The notes beneath the pieces were generated by a model, which did not search any database, was not told the origin of the DNA, and saw nothing but the letters and a program-made list of their open reading frames with translations. The translations under genes and the position numbers were made by a program. 27,937 nt of DNA from Thermoflexales bacterium (GTDB taxonomy: Bacteria; Chloroflexota; Anaerolineae; B4-G1), in the NCBI GenBank assembly GCA_007118795.1, contig SKQX01000002.1:1-27937 (forward strand), in the 5' to 3' direction. Each line of letters opens with the position of its first letter. Position 1 is the first letter of the stretch. Shown one piece after another: positions 6,748-14,743 of the stretch.

Positions 6748-8181
6748 TTAGGCGGACCGCGATCTTCTCAGGCCGACCCAGGCCAGGGTGCGAGCCATTT
6801 CGTTCTGGAGGAGGCAGATGGATCCGTCGACGCCGGAGCCGGGCTTCGCCATCAAAAGGTCCGGCTGAACTGCCAGCGCGACGTGGGCGGTGACCCGGGC
6901 CGACAGATCGGTCTCGGTGCAGCTCCCGCCCAGGAGCGTTCCGATCCCGGCTTCCTGACAGGCCAGCACGGCCTCCACCGACTTCTGCACCCCGCCCAGG
7001 GCAGGCATGCGGATGTGTACCATGTCGGCGGCACGGGCTTCAACCAACGCTCGCACGTCATCCAATGTGTTGATCCATTCGTCGGCGACGAGCTCAACCT
7101 CAAACTTGCGAAACTCGATATACTCCCTGAGGGTTCCAAGAGCCTTTAGGTGGGCATCCCGACTGTCCATGATCAGCGGGCTCTCGACGCGTAATGGGTA
7201 TGGGAGTGCCTGGGCCTGGAGCCGATGAATGTGACCGAGGATGCGTCCGAGATTGTTCTCATAGATCCGGCCCAGAGCCCCCTGGAAGTCGAGATGGAAG
7301 GCAGGTCGGTAGTCGGGACCGCCCAGCTGCTGAGCGCGAGTTTTCAGCCAACGCACGTAGCGGATGAGGGCGCCTCGATCCGGACCCAGCTGGTCAGGCA
7401 CGCCCTCCATCACCTCGCGACCCAGCGAGTCGGCCCGGCGCACGATCATCCGGTCGGCGTCCCCGTGCCGCCCCAGTCGGCCCTGGGCATGGATCGGCAC
7501 CGATCGATTGGCCAGCGGGAGATCCCATTCTGCGGAGATCACCTCGGCCATGGTCTGCTGGCGGGAGACGGCCACAGCCTTCAGCAGCGCCTGACTCACG
7601 CCATAGCGAACCGCGGCATGGAGAGGACGCTCGACGATCTTCCACGCGACCTCCGATCTAGCTTCGTCCGCGGTTCTCAGGATTCGGAGCGGCGTGGTCA
7701 ACAAATCGCGGCGGGAGACCCGTTTTGCGGGTCGGTCCGCGGACTCGCCAGGATCGACCGGATCCTGAGACGGCACCTGGCCTGTCTCCGTAAGCGCCTC
7801 GATCTCACCGGTCAACTGGCGAAAGGACGTGATGGACTGCCCCCGAAGGGTTGGGCCCACCACATCGCGGATGGACCGCAGTCCCGCGGAAGCCCGAAAG
7901 ACCGGCTCACGGCCAGCTGTGGTCCCATGGGCCACGCCCACGCAGTTGCCCCACACGACCCTCTCAGCCTGGGGCCTGGCACAAGGGGTTTCAGACCGGT
8001 CCAAGACCAGCCCTACAGAGACGGCCTCGGCAACCTCTCGCACGCGGTCGAAGCCCGAGGTTACCGGCTGCTCAGTGACCTGCTGGTCGAGGCGAATCGG
8101 ATGATCCTGCAGCGCGCGAAGATCGGTGCAATCGCCGGCACCAGTCACGGGAACCGCCAGGACAGCAGCGATTCTAGTCAC
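6748..8181 (-). CDS. Methylaspartate ammonia-lyase-like enolase-superfamily protein with altered catalytic bases
   Basis: Methylaspartate ammonia-lyase eliminates ammonia from 3-methylaspartate to give mesaconate. This 477-residue protein aligns along its length with that family: the N-terminal capping domain (1-130), a 40-50 residue insertion (about 131-180), and the TIM barrel with ligands D298, E333 and D367, plus the C-terminal GGSCTETD, AHVALA and KPG segments. The metal ligands match D238, E273 and D307 of the Clostridium enzyme with a constant offset of 60. By the same alignment the two catalytic bases, Lys331 and His194, are Arg391 and Arg255. A different substrate or reaction is therefore likely. 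The GTG start matches the family N-terminus but its own ribosome site is weak. It sits just upstream of MttB paralog 1. Family membership is firm; function is unknown. Confidence 0.8.
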   Translation of the reverse strand: MTRIAAVLAVPVTGAGDCTDLRALQDHPIRLDQQVTEQPVTSGFDRVREVAEAVSVGLVLDRSETPCARPQAERVVWGNCVGVAHGTTAGREPVFRASAGLRSIRDVVGPTLRGQSITSFRQLTGEIEALTETGQVPSQDPVDPGESADRPAKRVSRRDLLTTPLRILRTADEARSEVAWKIVERPLHAAVRYGVSQALLKAVAVSRQQTMAEVISAEWDLPLANRSVPIHAQGRLGRHGDADRMIVRRADSLGREVMEGVPDQLGPDRGALIRYVRWLKTRAQQLGGPDYRPAFHLDFQGALGRIYENNLGRILGHIHRLQAQALPYPLRVESPLIMDSRDAHLKALGTLREYIEFRKFEVELVADEWINTLDDVRALVEARAADMVHIRMPALGGVQKSVEAVLACQEAGIGTLLGGSCTETDLSARVTAHVALAVQPDLLMAKPGSGVDGSICLLQNEMARTLAWVGLRRSRSA

Positions 8182-8221
8182 GGGCCTGATGATCCCTGAC
8201 GTCGCTGGAACAAGTTACCAT
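8174..8221 (-). CDS. Possible 15-residue leader ORF overlapping the lyase-like gene start
   Basis: An ATG at 8219-8221 with AAGGGGGAG just upstream opens a 15-codon frame that ends in TAG at 8174-8176, overlapping the GTG start (8179-8181) of the lyase-like gene. It could provide translational coupling, since that GTG lacks a good ribosome site. The same frame stays open upstream to 8557, but that longer reading has Cys-rich, unnatural composition. Speculative. Confidence 0.2.
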   Translation of the reverse strand: MVTCSSDVRDHQARD

Positions 8222-8658
8222 GCTCCCCCTTAGGGCTTTGTCATCGTCATTCAGTCTTCCGGACAGTTGTTCGCACAGAATCTGCAAACCCCAGCAGCTA
8301 TGGGGATAGGATCGAGTGCACTGGCCGGGTACACCGAAAGTACGATTAGGCGTGTCTTCTGGAGCCAGGGCTCCACAAGGATGTCGCCCGATGAAGTCGC
8401 CACAGGCCTTACTGATGCTCGAGTCGAACCTACCCACATGGTGGGCCCTGAAGCATAGTCTGTCCAGCCAAGTCCCATCCCGGCCCAAAGCGAAAATGGG
8501 AGTTCGAGATGCGGCCGTTTCCGTGCTTTCCATCGTGCAGGCGTGCGAATAAACCATCCATCGCCGACACCGGCAAGCTCTCCTGTTCTTCAGAGTGGAG
8601 GGACAGAGCCTGAGTTGCCCTGCCCCTCTCTGGATGTGCTCAATGCCGACAGCGACTA
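8222..8658. other. 437-bp interval without a convincing gene
   Basis: This gap separates the CBS-ACT gene from the lyase-like gene. It contains a perfect hairpin, TGGAGCC-AG-GGCTCCA at 8360-8375. It also contains a leftward open frame (8251-8478) whose C-terminus reads CRFCANNCPED, resembling part of an iron-sulfur or zinc knuckle, but the frame has a poor ribosome site and no recognisable domain. It may be a decayed gene remnant. I found no consensus promoter for the downstream lyase-like and MttB genes. Confidence 0.35.
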
Positions 8659-9306
8659 TCAGCGCAGGTCTATGACTTCCTGATCCTCAATCCGCTCCAG
8701 AACTGCCAACAACTCGTCTTTTGACACATCGCGAACCTTGATGACGCAATCCCAGTAACTGGGATCCTTCGGCGTGGGTACGCCACCGCTGGCGTAGATG
8801 CCCCAGCCCTGCTCAGAGATGGCGCGCGTCATTTTCGCGAGCTCACCCTTTCGATTGGGCATGCGGATAGTAGCCCGCACGCCGGCGACGTTCCCACCTA
8901 GCAACTCGGTCAACTGGGTCATCATATCGATCTCCGTGATGATCCCGACGACGATCCCCTTTTCCAGCACGGGCAGGGCGCCTATCTTATGCTGGATCAT
9001 GACCTGCGCGGCTTGTTCAAGGGGCAGATCGGCCTCGGTAGTGATGACGTCTCGATGCTTCACCATCACGTCCTCGAGCTTAAGGTCGGAGAGGAAGCGC
9101 GTGATCTCCCACACATTGAGGCTGGCCAGCTCCGTCGGGGGGATGCGCAGGGTCTGCCGGGTGACGAGCCCCACCAGGCGCTTCCCTGTCTCCACGACCG
9201 GGAGGTGCCGGACCTTCGCCTCAGCCATCATCTGTTGGGCCTCGACGAGGGACATGGATGGCTCGGCCATCACGGGATGTCGGGTCATGTAGTCTTTGAC
9301 AAGCAT
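8659..9306 (-). CDS. CBS-CBS-ACT domain protein
   Basis: This is a small cytosolic ligand-sensing protein. The 215 residues form two CBS motifs (about 1-55 with DYMTRHP, and 78-135 with DVMVKHRD and GIITEIDM), which together bind adenine nucleotides. A C-terminal ACT domain follows (about 142-215, starting VRATIRMPNRKGELAKM), usually an amino-acid-binding module. The layout resembles AcuB-type proteins. An AAGGAG ribosome site lies 8 nt from the ATG. It follows the fused ABC ATPase by 18 nt, so it is the last gene of the transporter operon. That suggests it senses the imported amino-acid-like ligand or energy charge, which is inference from context. No enzymatic domain is seen. Confidence 0.9.
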   Translation of the reverse strand: MLVKDYMTRHPVMAEPSMSLVEAQQMMAEAKVRHLPVVETGKRLVGLVTRQTLRIPPTELASLNVWEITRFLSDLKLEDVMVKHRDVITTEADLPLEQAAQVMIQHKIGALPVLEKGIVVGIITEIDMMTQLTELLGGNVAGVRATIRMPNRKGELAKMTRAISEQGWGIYASGGVPTPKDPSYWDCVIKVRDVSKDELLAVLERIEDQEVIDLR

Positions 9307-9324
9307 GTAGTGGTCTCCTTAGTG

Positions 9325-11427
9325 TCAGTCGGCCGTGACTACTGGCTCCATTTCCCGGAGTCTCTCAAGCGGGATGTGGCAGAAGATCCGATGCTCCTCC
9401 GTCTCGTACTGCCACGGAGGAATCTCCTTTTCACAGATCCCGCCGCCGTCAGGCACCATGTCCCGGCGTGGGCAGCGGGTGTGGAAGGGGCAGCCACTAG
9501 GTGGATTGAGAGCGCTGGGCACAGTGCCGTGCAAGCGGATGTGCTTCTGCTTCGCCGTCGGATCGGGGATGGGAACGGCCGAGAGCAGCGCCTCAGTGTA
9601 GGGTTGGTAGGGAGGGGCGTAGATCGCCTCCGCGGGGCCGAACTCGACGATACGCCCAAGGTACATCACGGCCACGTAGTCAGAGAAGAACCGCACCACG
9701 CTGAGATCGTGGGCGATGAACATCATCGTTGTGCCGTATTCGTGCTGAATTTCCATCAGGAGGTTCAGCACGGCTGCCTGGACCGACACGTCGAGAGCCG
9801 AGACGGGCTCGTCACATAGGACGAGGTCAGGCCGGCTCGCGAAGGCCCGGGCGATGCCGACACGCTGCTTCTCACCGCCACTAAGCTGACGCGGAAGTCG
9901 CCTGTAGTAGCTTTCGTCCAGCCGGACAGCGTGAAGCAGACGGATGACCTCGTCGCGCACTGCGTCGGACGGGACCTTCCGGAAGCGTCGGAGCGGGCGG
10001 CCGATTTGGTGACCTACGCTGTAGGATGGGTTCATCGTAGAATCCGGGTTCTGGAACACCATCTGAAGCTCCTCAATCAGCTTCACGTCCCGCTGTGAGA
10101 CAGGGTTGGTGAGATCGAACCCAAGGAACTCGGCCTCGCCGGCGAGGGGCGTCTCCAGACCGATGATGGTCTTCGCCAGAGTGCTCTTCCCGCATCCGGA
10201 CTCCCCGACAACTCCCAGTGTCTGATTGGCCGGGATCTGCAGGCTTACATCATCCACCGCCTTGACGTAGCGCGATTTGCCAGCGCCGATCAAGCTGAGG
10301 AGCGATTTCGACTCCTGCTTGTAGTAAGTCTTCAGCCCCGTCAGCTTGATGAGTGGTTCTTCCCCGTTCCCGCCAGTCCGCGCCGCGAGTTTCGGGACCA
10401 TCCCTTCCGGTGGCGTCCAGCTTGAGGCATCGATCTCCTCCGAGTAGAAGCACCGGGCCGAATGGTCGGGCTCGATCGTGCTCAACGGCGGTTTCTCATT
10501 GTAGCACTTGTCCGCGGCGTAGTCGCACCGCGGAGCGAAGACGCAGGCGCCCTTCGGTCTATCCTTGGGAGCCGGCACCCTTCCGCGGATAGGATAAAGA
10601 ATGCTGCTCTCCTTCGTCGACCCCAGCTTCGGCACACACCGCATAAGCCCCTGGGTATACGGATGCTGCGGGTTGGCGTATATGGCTTCGACTGAGCCCA
10701 CCTCCACCATCTCCCCGGCGTACATGACCCCGACCTGGTTACACACCCGCGCAACCACCCCCAGGTCGTGGGTGATGTACACAATGGCCGTGTCGAAATC
10801 CCGCTTCAGGTCCTCGATGAGATCGAGGACGACGGCCTCCACGGTGACGTCGAGGGCCGTAGTGGGCTCGTCCATTATGAGCAGCGCCGGGTTGTTGAGC
10901 AGCGCCATAGCGATGACCACGCGCTGCTGTTGTCCCCCCGAGATCTGATGCGGATACCGCTTCATAACGTTGGCCGAGTCGGGCATGTAAACCCGGTTCA
11001 ACATGTCGATGGACTTCTCCCGGGCCTCTTTGGCGGGGATCTTTCGGTGGACAGTCAGCACCTCCGTGAGCTGATCCCCAATGGTGACCGACGGATTGAG
11101 GGCCTGCATGGGATCCTGGTACACCATAGAGATCTGATCGCCCCGGAGTTTGCGCAGCTCTTCCTGAGACCGCCCCACCAACTCCCTGCCCTGGAAGTTG
11201 ATGCTCCCACCGACGATCTTACCGTTCGCCCCCAGGAAGTCGACGATGCCGAACGCGACAGTCGACTTACCGCAGCCGGACTCGCCCACCACTCCGAAGG
11301 TCTCGGCTCGATGGACGTCAAAGGAGACGTCCCGTACAGCCTCGACGTCGCCGTACCGCGTCTCGTACGAGATCGCTGCGCTCCGGACCCTCAAGATCGG
11401 CGCGTGACCACGGTCTGTTGAACTCAT
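9325..11427 (-). CDS. Fused DppD-DppF-type ABC transporter ATP-binding protein
   Basis: This 700-residue protein powers a peptide/opine/nickel-family ABC importer and sits on the cytosolic face of the membrane. It carries two complete nucleotide-binding domains. The first has Walker A GESGCGKST (48-56), signature SGGQQQR (about 160) and Walker B LLIMDEPTTALD. The second has Walker A at about 408, signature SGGEKQR and Walker B LVLCDEPVSALD. Each domain ends with the oligopeptide-transporter C-terminal region holding clustered Cys residues (CVFAPRC and CPFHTRCP), typical of the DppD/OppF group and able to bind an iron-sulfur cluster. Separate DppD and DppF genes are the norm; here they are one polypeptide. 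AGGAGG is 8 nt from the ATG, and the permease gene ends 15 nt upstream. Confidence 0.95.
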   Translation of the reverse strand: MSSTDRGHAPILRVRSAAISYETRYGDVEAVRDVSFDVHRAETFGVVGESGCGKSTVAFGIVDFLGANGKIVGGSINFQGRELVGRSQEELRKLRGDQISMVYQDPMQALNPSVTIGDQLTEVLTVHRKIPAKEAREKSIDMLNRVYMPDSANVMKRYPHQISGGQQQRVVIAMALLNNPALLIMDEPTTALDVTVEAVVLDLIEDLKRDFDTAIVYITHDLGVVARVCNQVGVMYAGEMVEVGSVEAIYANPQHPYTQGLMRCVPKLGSTKESSILYPIRGRVPAPKDRPKGACVFAPRCDYAADKCYNEKPPLSTIEPDHSARCFYSEEIDASSWTPPEGMVPKLAARTGGNGEEPLIKLTGLKTYYKQESKSLLSLIGAGKSRYVKAVDDVSLQIPANQTLGVVGESGCGKSTLAKTIIGLETPLAGEAEFLGFDLTNPVSQRDVKLIEELQMVFQNPDSTMNPSYSVGHQIGRPLRRFRKVPSDAVRDEVIRLLHAVRLDESYYRRLPRQLSGGEKQRVGIARAFASRPDLVLCDEPVSALDVSVQAAVLNLLMEIQHEYGTTMMFIAHDLSVVRFFSDYVAVMYLGRIVEFGPAEAIYAPPYQPYTEALLSAVPIPDPTAKQKHIRLHGTVPSALNPPSGCPFHTRCPRRDMVPDGGGICEKEIPPWQYETEEHRIFCHIPLERLREMEPVVTAD

Positions 11428-11442
11428 AACAAGCTCCTCCTC

Positions 11443-12369
11443 TTACTGGTAGCGAGTGGACTCTTCGCTGATGCCATCGGCGAAGAGATTGAGCCCCACC
11501 ACCAGCGAGGCAATGGCTATGGACGGCCACAGGGCAGCCCAGGGACTCCCGGCAAGGATGTACTGACGGCCTTTGGCGACCATGCTGCCCCAGTCGGGCG
11601 AGGGGGGCGGAAGCCCAAGACCGAGGAAGCCGAGGGTCCCCATAGCGAAGATGGCATAGCCAACGCGGAGCATCGCATCCACGATGATGGGCCCGCGGGC
11701 GTTGGGCAGGATCTCCACGAACATAATGTACCAGGGGCTCTCCCCTCGGATCTCCGCTGCCCGAATGTAATCTCGGGTGCGGATGTCGAGCGTCAAGCTG
11801 CGCACCAGTCGCGCGATGCCAGGGGTGCCGACGATGTCGATAGCCAGGACGACGTTTGTGGCCGAAGCCCCCACTGATGCGATGATGATCATGTAGAGCA
11901 GCACCACCGGGAAAGCCATCAATGCGTCCAACAGACGCATCACCACCTCGTCCACCCAACCCCCCAGATACCCCCCCATCAAGCCGAGACTTGCCCCTGC
12001 GAACAGGCCCAGGAGGACTCCCCAGATGGCCGTGCCCAGCGGCAGCCAGAAACTGTCGGTCACGGGAAGCATAATCAAGACGACACGTGCCCCGTAGATG
12101 ACTCTAGCCCATACATCGCGGCCCAGCTCGTCGGTCCCCAGGGGATGCGCAGCCGACGGGCCTTGATTCTGCGCCAGGTAATCCTGCTCCGTCGGCGAGT
12201 AAGGGGTCAGGAGAGGGGCAAAGACGGCCACGAAGACCCAGAAGAGGATAATGGCCAGGCCGATCACCGCTATCTTCGACTCGAATAGGATCGAAATTCC
12301 TCCTCGCAGTCGCTCTAGCGGGGATGGTTGGGCGCTTATCTTGGGCATGGTCTGTTCACTTGCTGTCAT
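11443..12369 (-). CDS. DppC/OppC-type ABC transporter permease
   Basis: This inner-membrane subunit forms half of the translocation channel. The 308-residue protein has the OppC N-terminal domain (first membrane helix around IAVIGLAIILFWVFVAVF, then LLTPYSP and HPLGTDELGRDVWAR) and four to five more helices. The EAA coupling loop (RAAEIRGES followed by ILPNARGPII) and the PPSPDWGSM ending are typical of DppC. I chose ATG 12369 because GGAAGAGAG lies about 7 nt upstream; a GTG at 12390 in the same frame lacks a ribosome site. It lies 52 nt downstream of the DppB-like gene and 15 nt upstream of the ATPase gene. Length is usual for the family. Confidence 0.93.
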   Translation of the reverse strand: MTASEQTMPKISAQPSPLERLRGGISILFESKIAVIGLAIILFWVFVAVFAPLLTPYSPTEQDYLAQNQGPSAAHPLGTDELGRDVWARVIYGARVVLIMLPVTDSFWLPLGTAIWGVLLGLFAGASLGLMGGYLGGWVDEVVMRLLDALMAFPVVLLYMIIIASVGASATNVVLAIDIVGTPGIARLVRSLTLDIRTRDYIRAAEIRGESPWYIMFVEILPNARGPIIVDAMLRVGYAIFAMGTLGFLGLGLPPPSPDWGSMVAKGRQYILAGSPWAALWPSIAIASLVVGLNLFADGISEESTRYQ

Positions 12370-12421
12370 AGCTGACTCTCTTCCGCTCACAGTATGCGTC
12401 GCGGCTCACTTGGGTGTCACA

Positions 12422-14536
12422 CTAGTTGTACCGAATGCGAGGGTTGAGGAAGGTGTAGAGCACGTCGGCCAGGAGCTGGGTACTGACGGCCACGGCCACC
12501 AGGATCATCGCTCCACCCTGCAAGGCATTGACGTCCCGGAACAAGGCGGAGTCCAGGATGTAGCTGCCCAGACCGGGGTAGCCAAAGATGACCTCGACGA
12601 CAACAATACCGCCAAGGAGCCAGTTAACGTGCAGCATAATGATGGTCATCGGTGCCATCAGTGCGTTGCGGACGGCGTGCTTCAGCACCACGCGCCAACC
12701 CGGCAACCCCTTGAGATAGGCAGTCCGGATGTAAGGCTCCTTCATAACCTCCGCCATGCTCGCTCGAGTGATGCGCAGCACGTACCCGAGCTCAACGAGG
12801 GTCAGCGTGGCCACAGGCAGGATGAGCATCTCCGGTCTCGTCCAGGGGGCGTCCGCCCCGAACACGGTTGCACCGGGCACGATGCCCAGCCAGAAGGCGA
12901 ATATCAGGATCAGGAAGATGCCTGTTACAAACTCCGGTGTCACCGAGAACATCATACCGCCGATCGAGAGCACGCGATCCACCGGCTTGCCCTCGTTGAG
13001 ACCGGCGATGAGCCCCAGGACCAGGGCAATGGGCATCACGATGACGAAGGCGAGACCGGCCAGCACCAGGGAGTTGCGAAGGCGGGTGAACAGCAAGTTG
13101 GCCACGGGCCTGCCTGTCCGCAGCGACAACCCCGGATCTCCCCGCAATAGCCCTCTCTGCAGAGGAACATACTCCGCGGGGCCACCGGTGGTAGCCATCC
13201 AGCCAGAACCGGGAACCAGCCGCCAGACGACGTCACCTGTCCCCTTCTCCCACTGGACCGCCCGATTCTGCCGGTCAACTCCCCAGAATACCCGGGCAAC
13301 GCCGGCCCCCTGGGCCGCCTGACTACGTGCAATGACGAGGGACAACTGCTCTAATTCATCAGCCGCCAGTGCGAGAGTCTGTCGAGCTTCGCCTGTGCTC
13401 CCCTCTCGAAGGTGGTCAGTAGTCTGAAACAGCGGCTCACTGACAGCAGGCACGTCGCCATTCAGTCCGTCCTGTATCTCCTCCAATAAGTCAGGGAGAA
13501 CCTGGAGCTGCGCTTGGTCAAGCGGCGTTTCGGCGGGATCCGAGATGCGTCGCAAGACGGCCACAGCGTCGCCGTATTGCTCCGTCCTCAGAGCCTCAAG
13601 GAAGTCCCGCAGGGATCCCGTTAGATAGTCCAGTCTCTCCACCTGGGCGTCCAGGGTCGTGCGAGCTGTGCCGACGTCACCACCGACGAGGTGCTCAGCC
13701 GCCTGTGCCAGGCCTTCTTCCAGCGTCGGGTCCACACCGTCCAGAGCGACAGCCGCTCTGCTGATCTGTCGCGCCATAGACTGAAAGTCGGACTCCCGCA
13801 ACTCCGCGGCAAGTGGCCCTGAAAGCTGCTCGTAGGCAGTGAGTACCTGCATGAGGTGATTTCTTCTGCCCACTCCCTCGGCCATTTCCCGGAAGATCGT
13901 CTGCTTCTCCAGTGCTTCTTGGTCCACCATAGCCTCAAGAGCACGCTCTGGCTCTGACAGCCCGGCCGTGAACTCTTCTGGCGACTGGTCCTTCCTGCTC
14001 AATATGGTCAGGATCTGGTCGAGCTCATTGAGGAGGGCTTGGCGGTCCGCGTGGGCCAGTTGGTCGTCCTCCACTACCTCGGCCCGGTGCTCCTCTAACC
14101 TGGGTATCTCGAGGGAGGGATCCTTGACCCGCCAGCGCTCGTTGTCAATGCTCCGGGTCACGCTACCGTCGGGCTGGAGCTCGCTGACGATCAAATCCTC
14201 CGCCTGCATATCCCAACGAACGCGGCTCCCATCCTCCTCCACAGCCCACCAATCCCGAAAGCCGTCTTCGGTGGTGATCTGCTGGATAGGCATATTGACA
14301 AGCCGCTCGGCTCTCCAGTCGCTGCCGACTAGCCAGTAGAGGTAACGCTCGTAGAAGGGTTTGTCCAGGCCATGTTGTTGGAGAAAGGAGGCTTCTTGTT
14401 CCGGGGTGATATGGATGCCCAGCACGTTTCGAGCCAAGTTGCCCGGAGCCGCCTCGGTAATGAGAAAGACGGAAATGGAGACGAGGAGCATTGTGAGCAG
14501 CATCAGTAGTAGCCGTCGTACGATGAACTTGCCCAT
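12422..14536 (-). CDS. DppB-type ABC transporter permease with about 385-residue extracytoplasmic insertion
   Basis: This is the second channel subunit of the importer, but at 704 residues it is about twice the usual 310-340. The numbering here counts from the GTG at 14554; subtract six for the chosen start. The N-terminal helix (about 9-33, then EAAPGN and FYERYLYWLVG) and the C-terminal part from LQRGLLRGD (465) through five helices, the EAA loop (YIRTAYLKGL) and FLNPRIRYN are ordinary DppB. Between them, residues 80-464 form an inserted domain in the first extracytoplasmic loop. It contains two Trp-rich beta-like segments (about 101-143 and 422-452) flanking a long acidic helical region (about 150-415). 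The core helices are preserved, so transport is probably intact. ATG 14536 has AAAGGA 9 nt upstream; GTG 14554 has no ribosome site. Confidence 0.9.
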   Translation of the reverse strand: MGKFIVRRLLLMLLTMLLVSISVFLITEAAPGNLARNVLGIHITPEQEASFLQQHGLDKPFYERYLYWLVGSDWRAERLVNMPIQQITTEDGFRDWWAVEEDGSRVRWDMQAEDLIVSELQPDGSVTRSIDNERWRVKDPSLEIPRLEEHRAEVVEDDQLAHADRQALLNELDQILTILSRKDQSPEEFTAGLSEPERALEAMVDQEALEKQTIFREMAEGVGRRNHLMQVLTAYEQLSGPLAAELRESDFQSMARQISRAAVALDGVDPTLEEGLAQAAEHLVGGDVGTARTTLDAQVERLDYLTGSLRDFLEALRTEQYGDAVAVLRRISDPAETPLDQAQLQVLPDLLEEIQDGLNGDVPAVSEPLFQTTDHLREGSTGEARQTLALAADELEQLSLVIARSQAAQGAGVARVFWGVDRQNRAVQWEKGTGDVVWRLVPGSGWMATTGGPAEYVPLQRGLLRGDPGLSLRTGRPVANLLFTRLRNSLVLAGLAFVIVMPIALVLGLIAGLNEGKPVDRVLSIGGMMFSVTPEFVTGIFLILIFAFWLGIVPGATVFGADAPWTRPEMLILPVATLTLVELGYVLRITRASMAEVMKEPYIRTAYLKGLPGWRVVLKHAVRNALMAPMTIIMLHVNWLLGGIVVVEVIFGYPGLGSYILDSALFRDVNALQGGAMILVAVAVSTQLLADVLYTFLNPRIRYN

Positions 14537-14617
14537 AGGTGATGGTCCTTTCACATGCGAACATGGCCGAGGGTCAGAGCTGTCTGGTCTGAACCCGTTC
14601 TGGGTCCCAAACCCCTA

Positions 14618-14684
14618 TACCGTCGACCGCGTGACCACCAACAGAAGGGGATGATGGGCATCCCCGGGCCAGCGGTCGACGGTA
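14618..14684 (-). other. Nested inverted repeats between binding-protein and permease genes
   Basis: A perfect 13-bp inverted repeat (TACCGTCGACCGC at 14618-14630 and its complement at 14672-14684) encloses a second perfect hairpin, GGGGATG (14647-14653), a 5-nt loop and CATCCCC (14659-14665). It lies just downstream of the binding-protein stop (14744). Such intercistronic structures often protect the binding-protein transcript and reduce readthrough into the permease genes. No T-run accompanies it on either strand, so a full terminator is less likely. Confidence 0.65.
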
Positions 14685-14743
14685 CGCTCGTCCGAGTATC
14701 CGTCAGCCCGTCAGCAGTTATTGCTGCGACGGGGTGCGATCCC

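Noticed and set aside
6010..7149. Long rightward frame of 379 residues opposite MttB paralog 1 and the lyase-like gene
   Set aside because: It is the antisense of two well-supported genes in high-GC DNA and shows no domain.
8395..8450. tRNA-like T-arm (GGTTCGACTC on the minus strand)
   Set aside because: The flanking bases do not pair into a T-stem and no acceptor or anticodon stem can be built around it.
8174..8557. 127-residue leftward gene in the 8.2-8.6 kb gap
   Set aside because: The translation is rich in Cys and low-complexity charged runs, has no recognisable domain or good start, and overlaps the start of the lyase-like gene.
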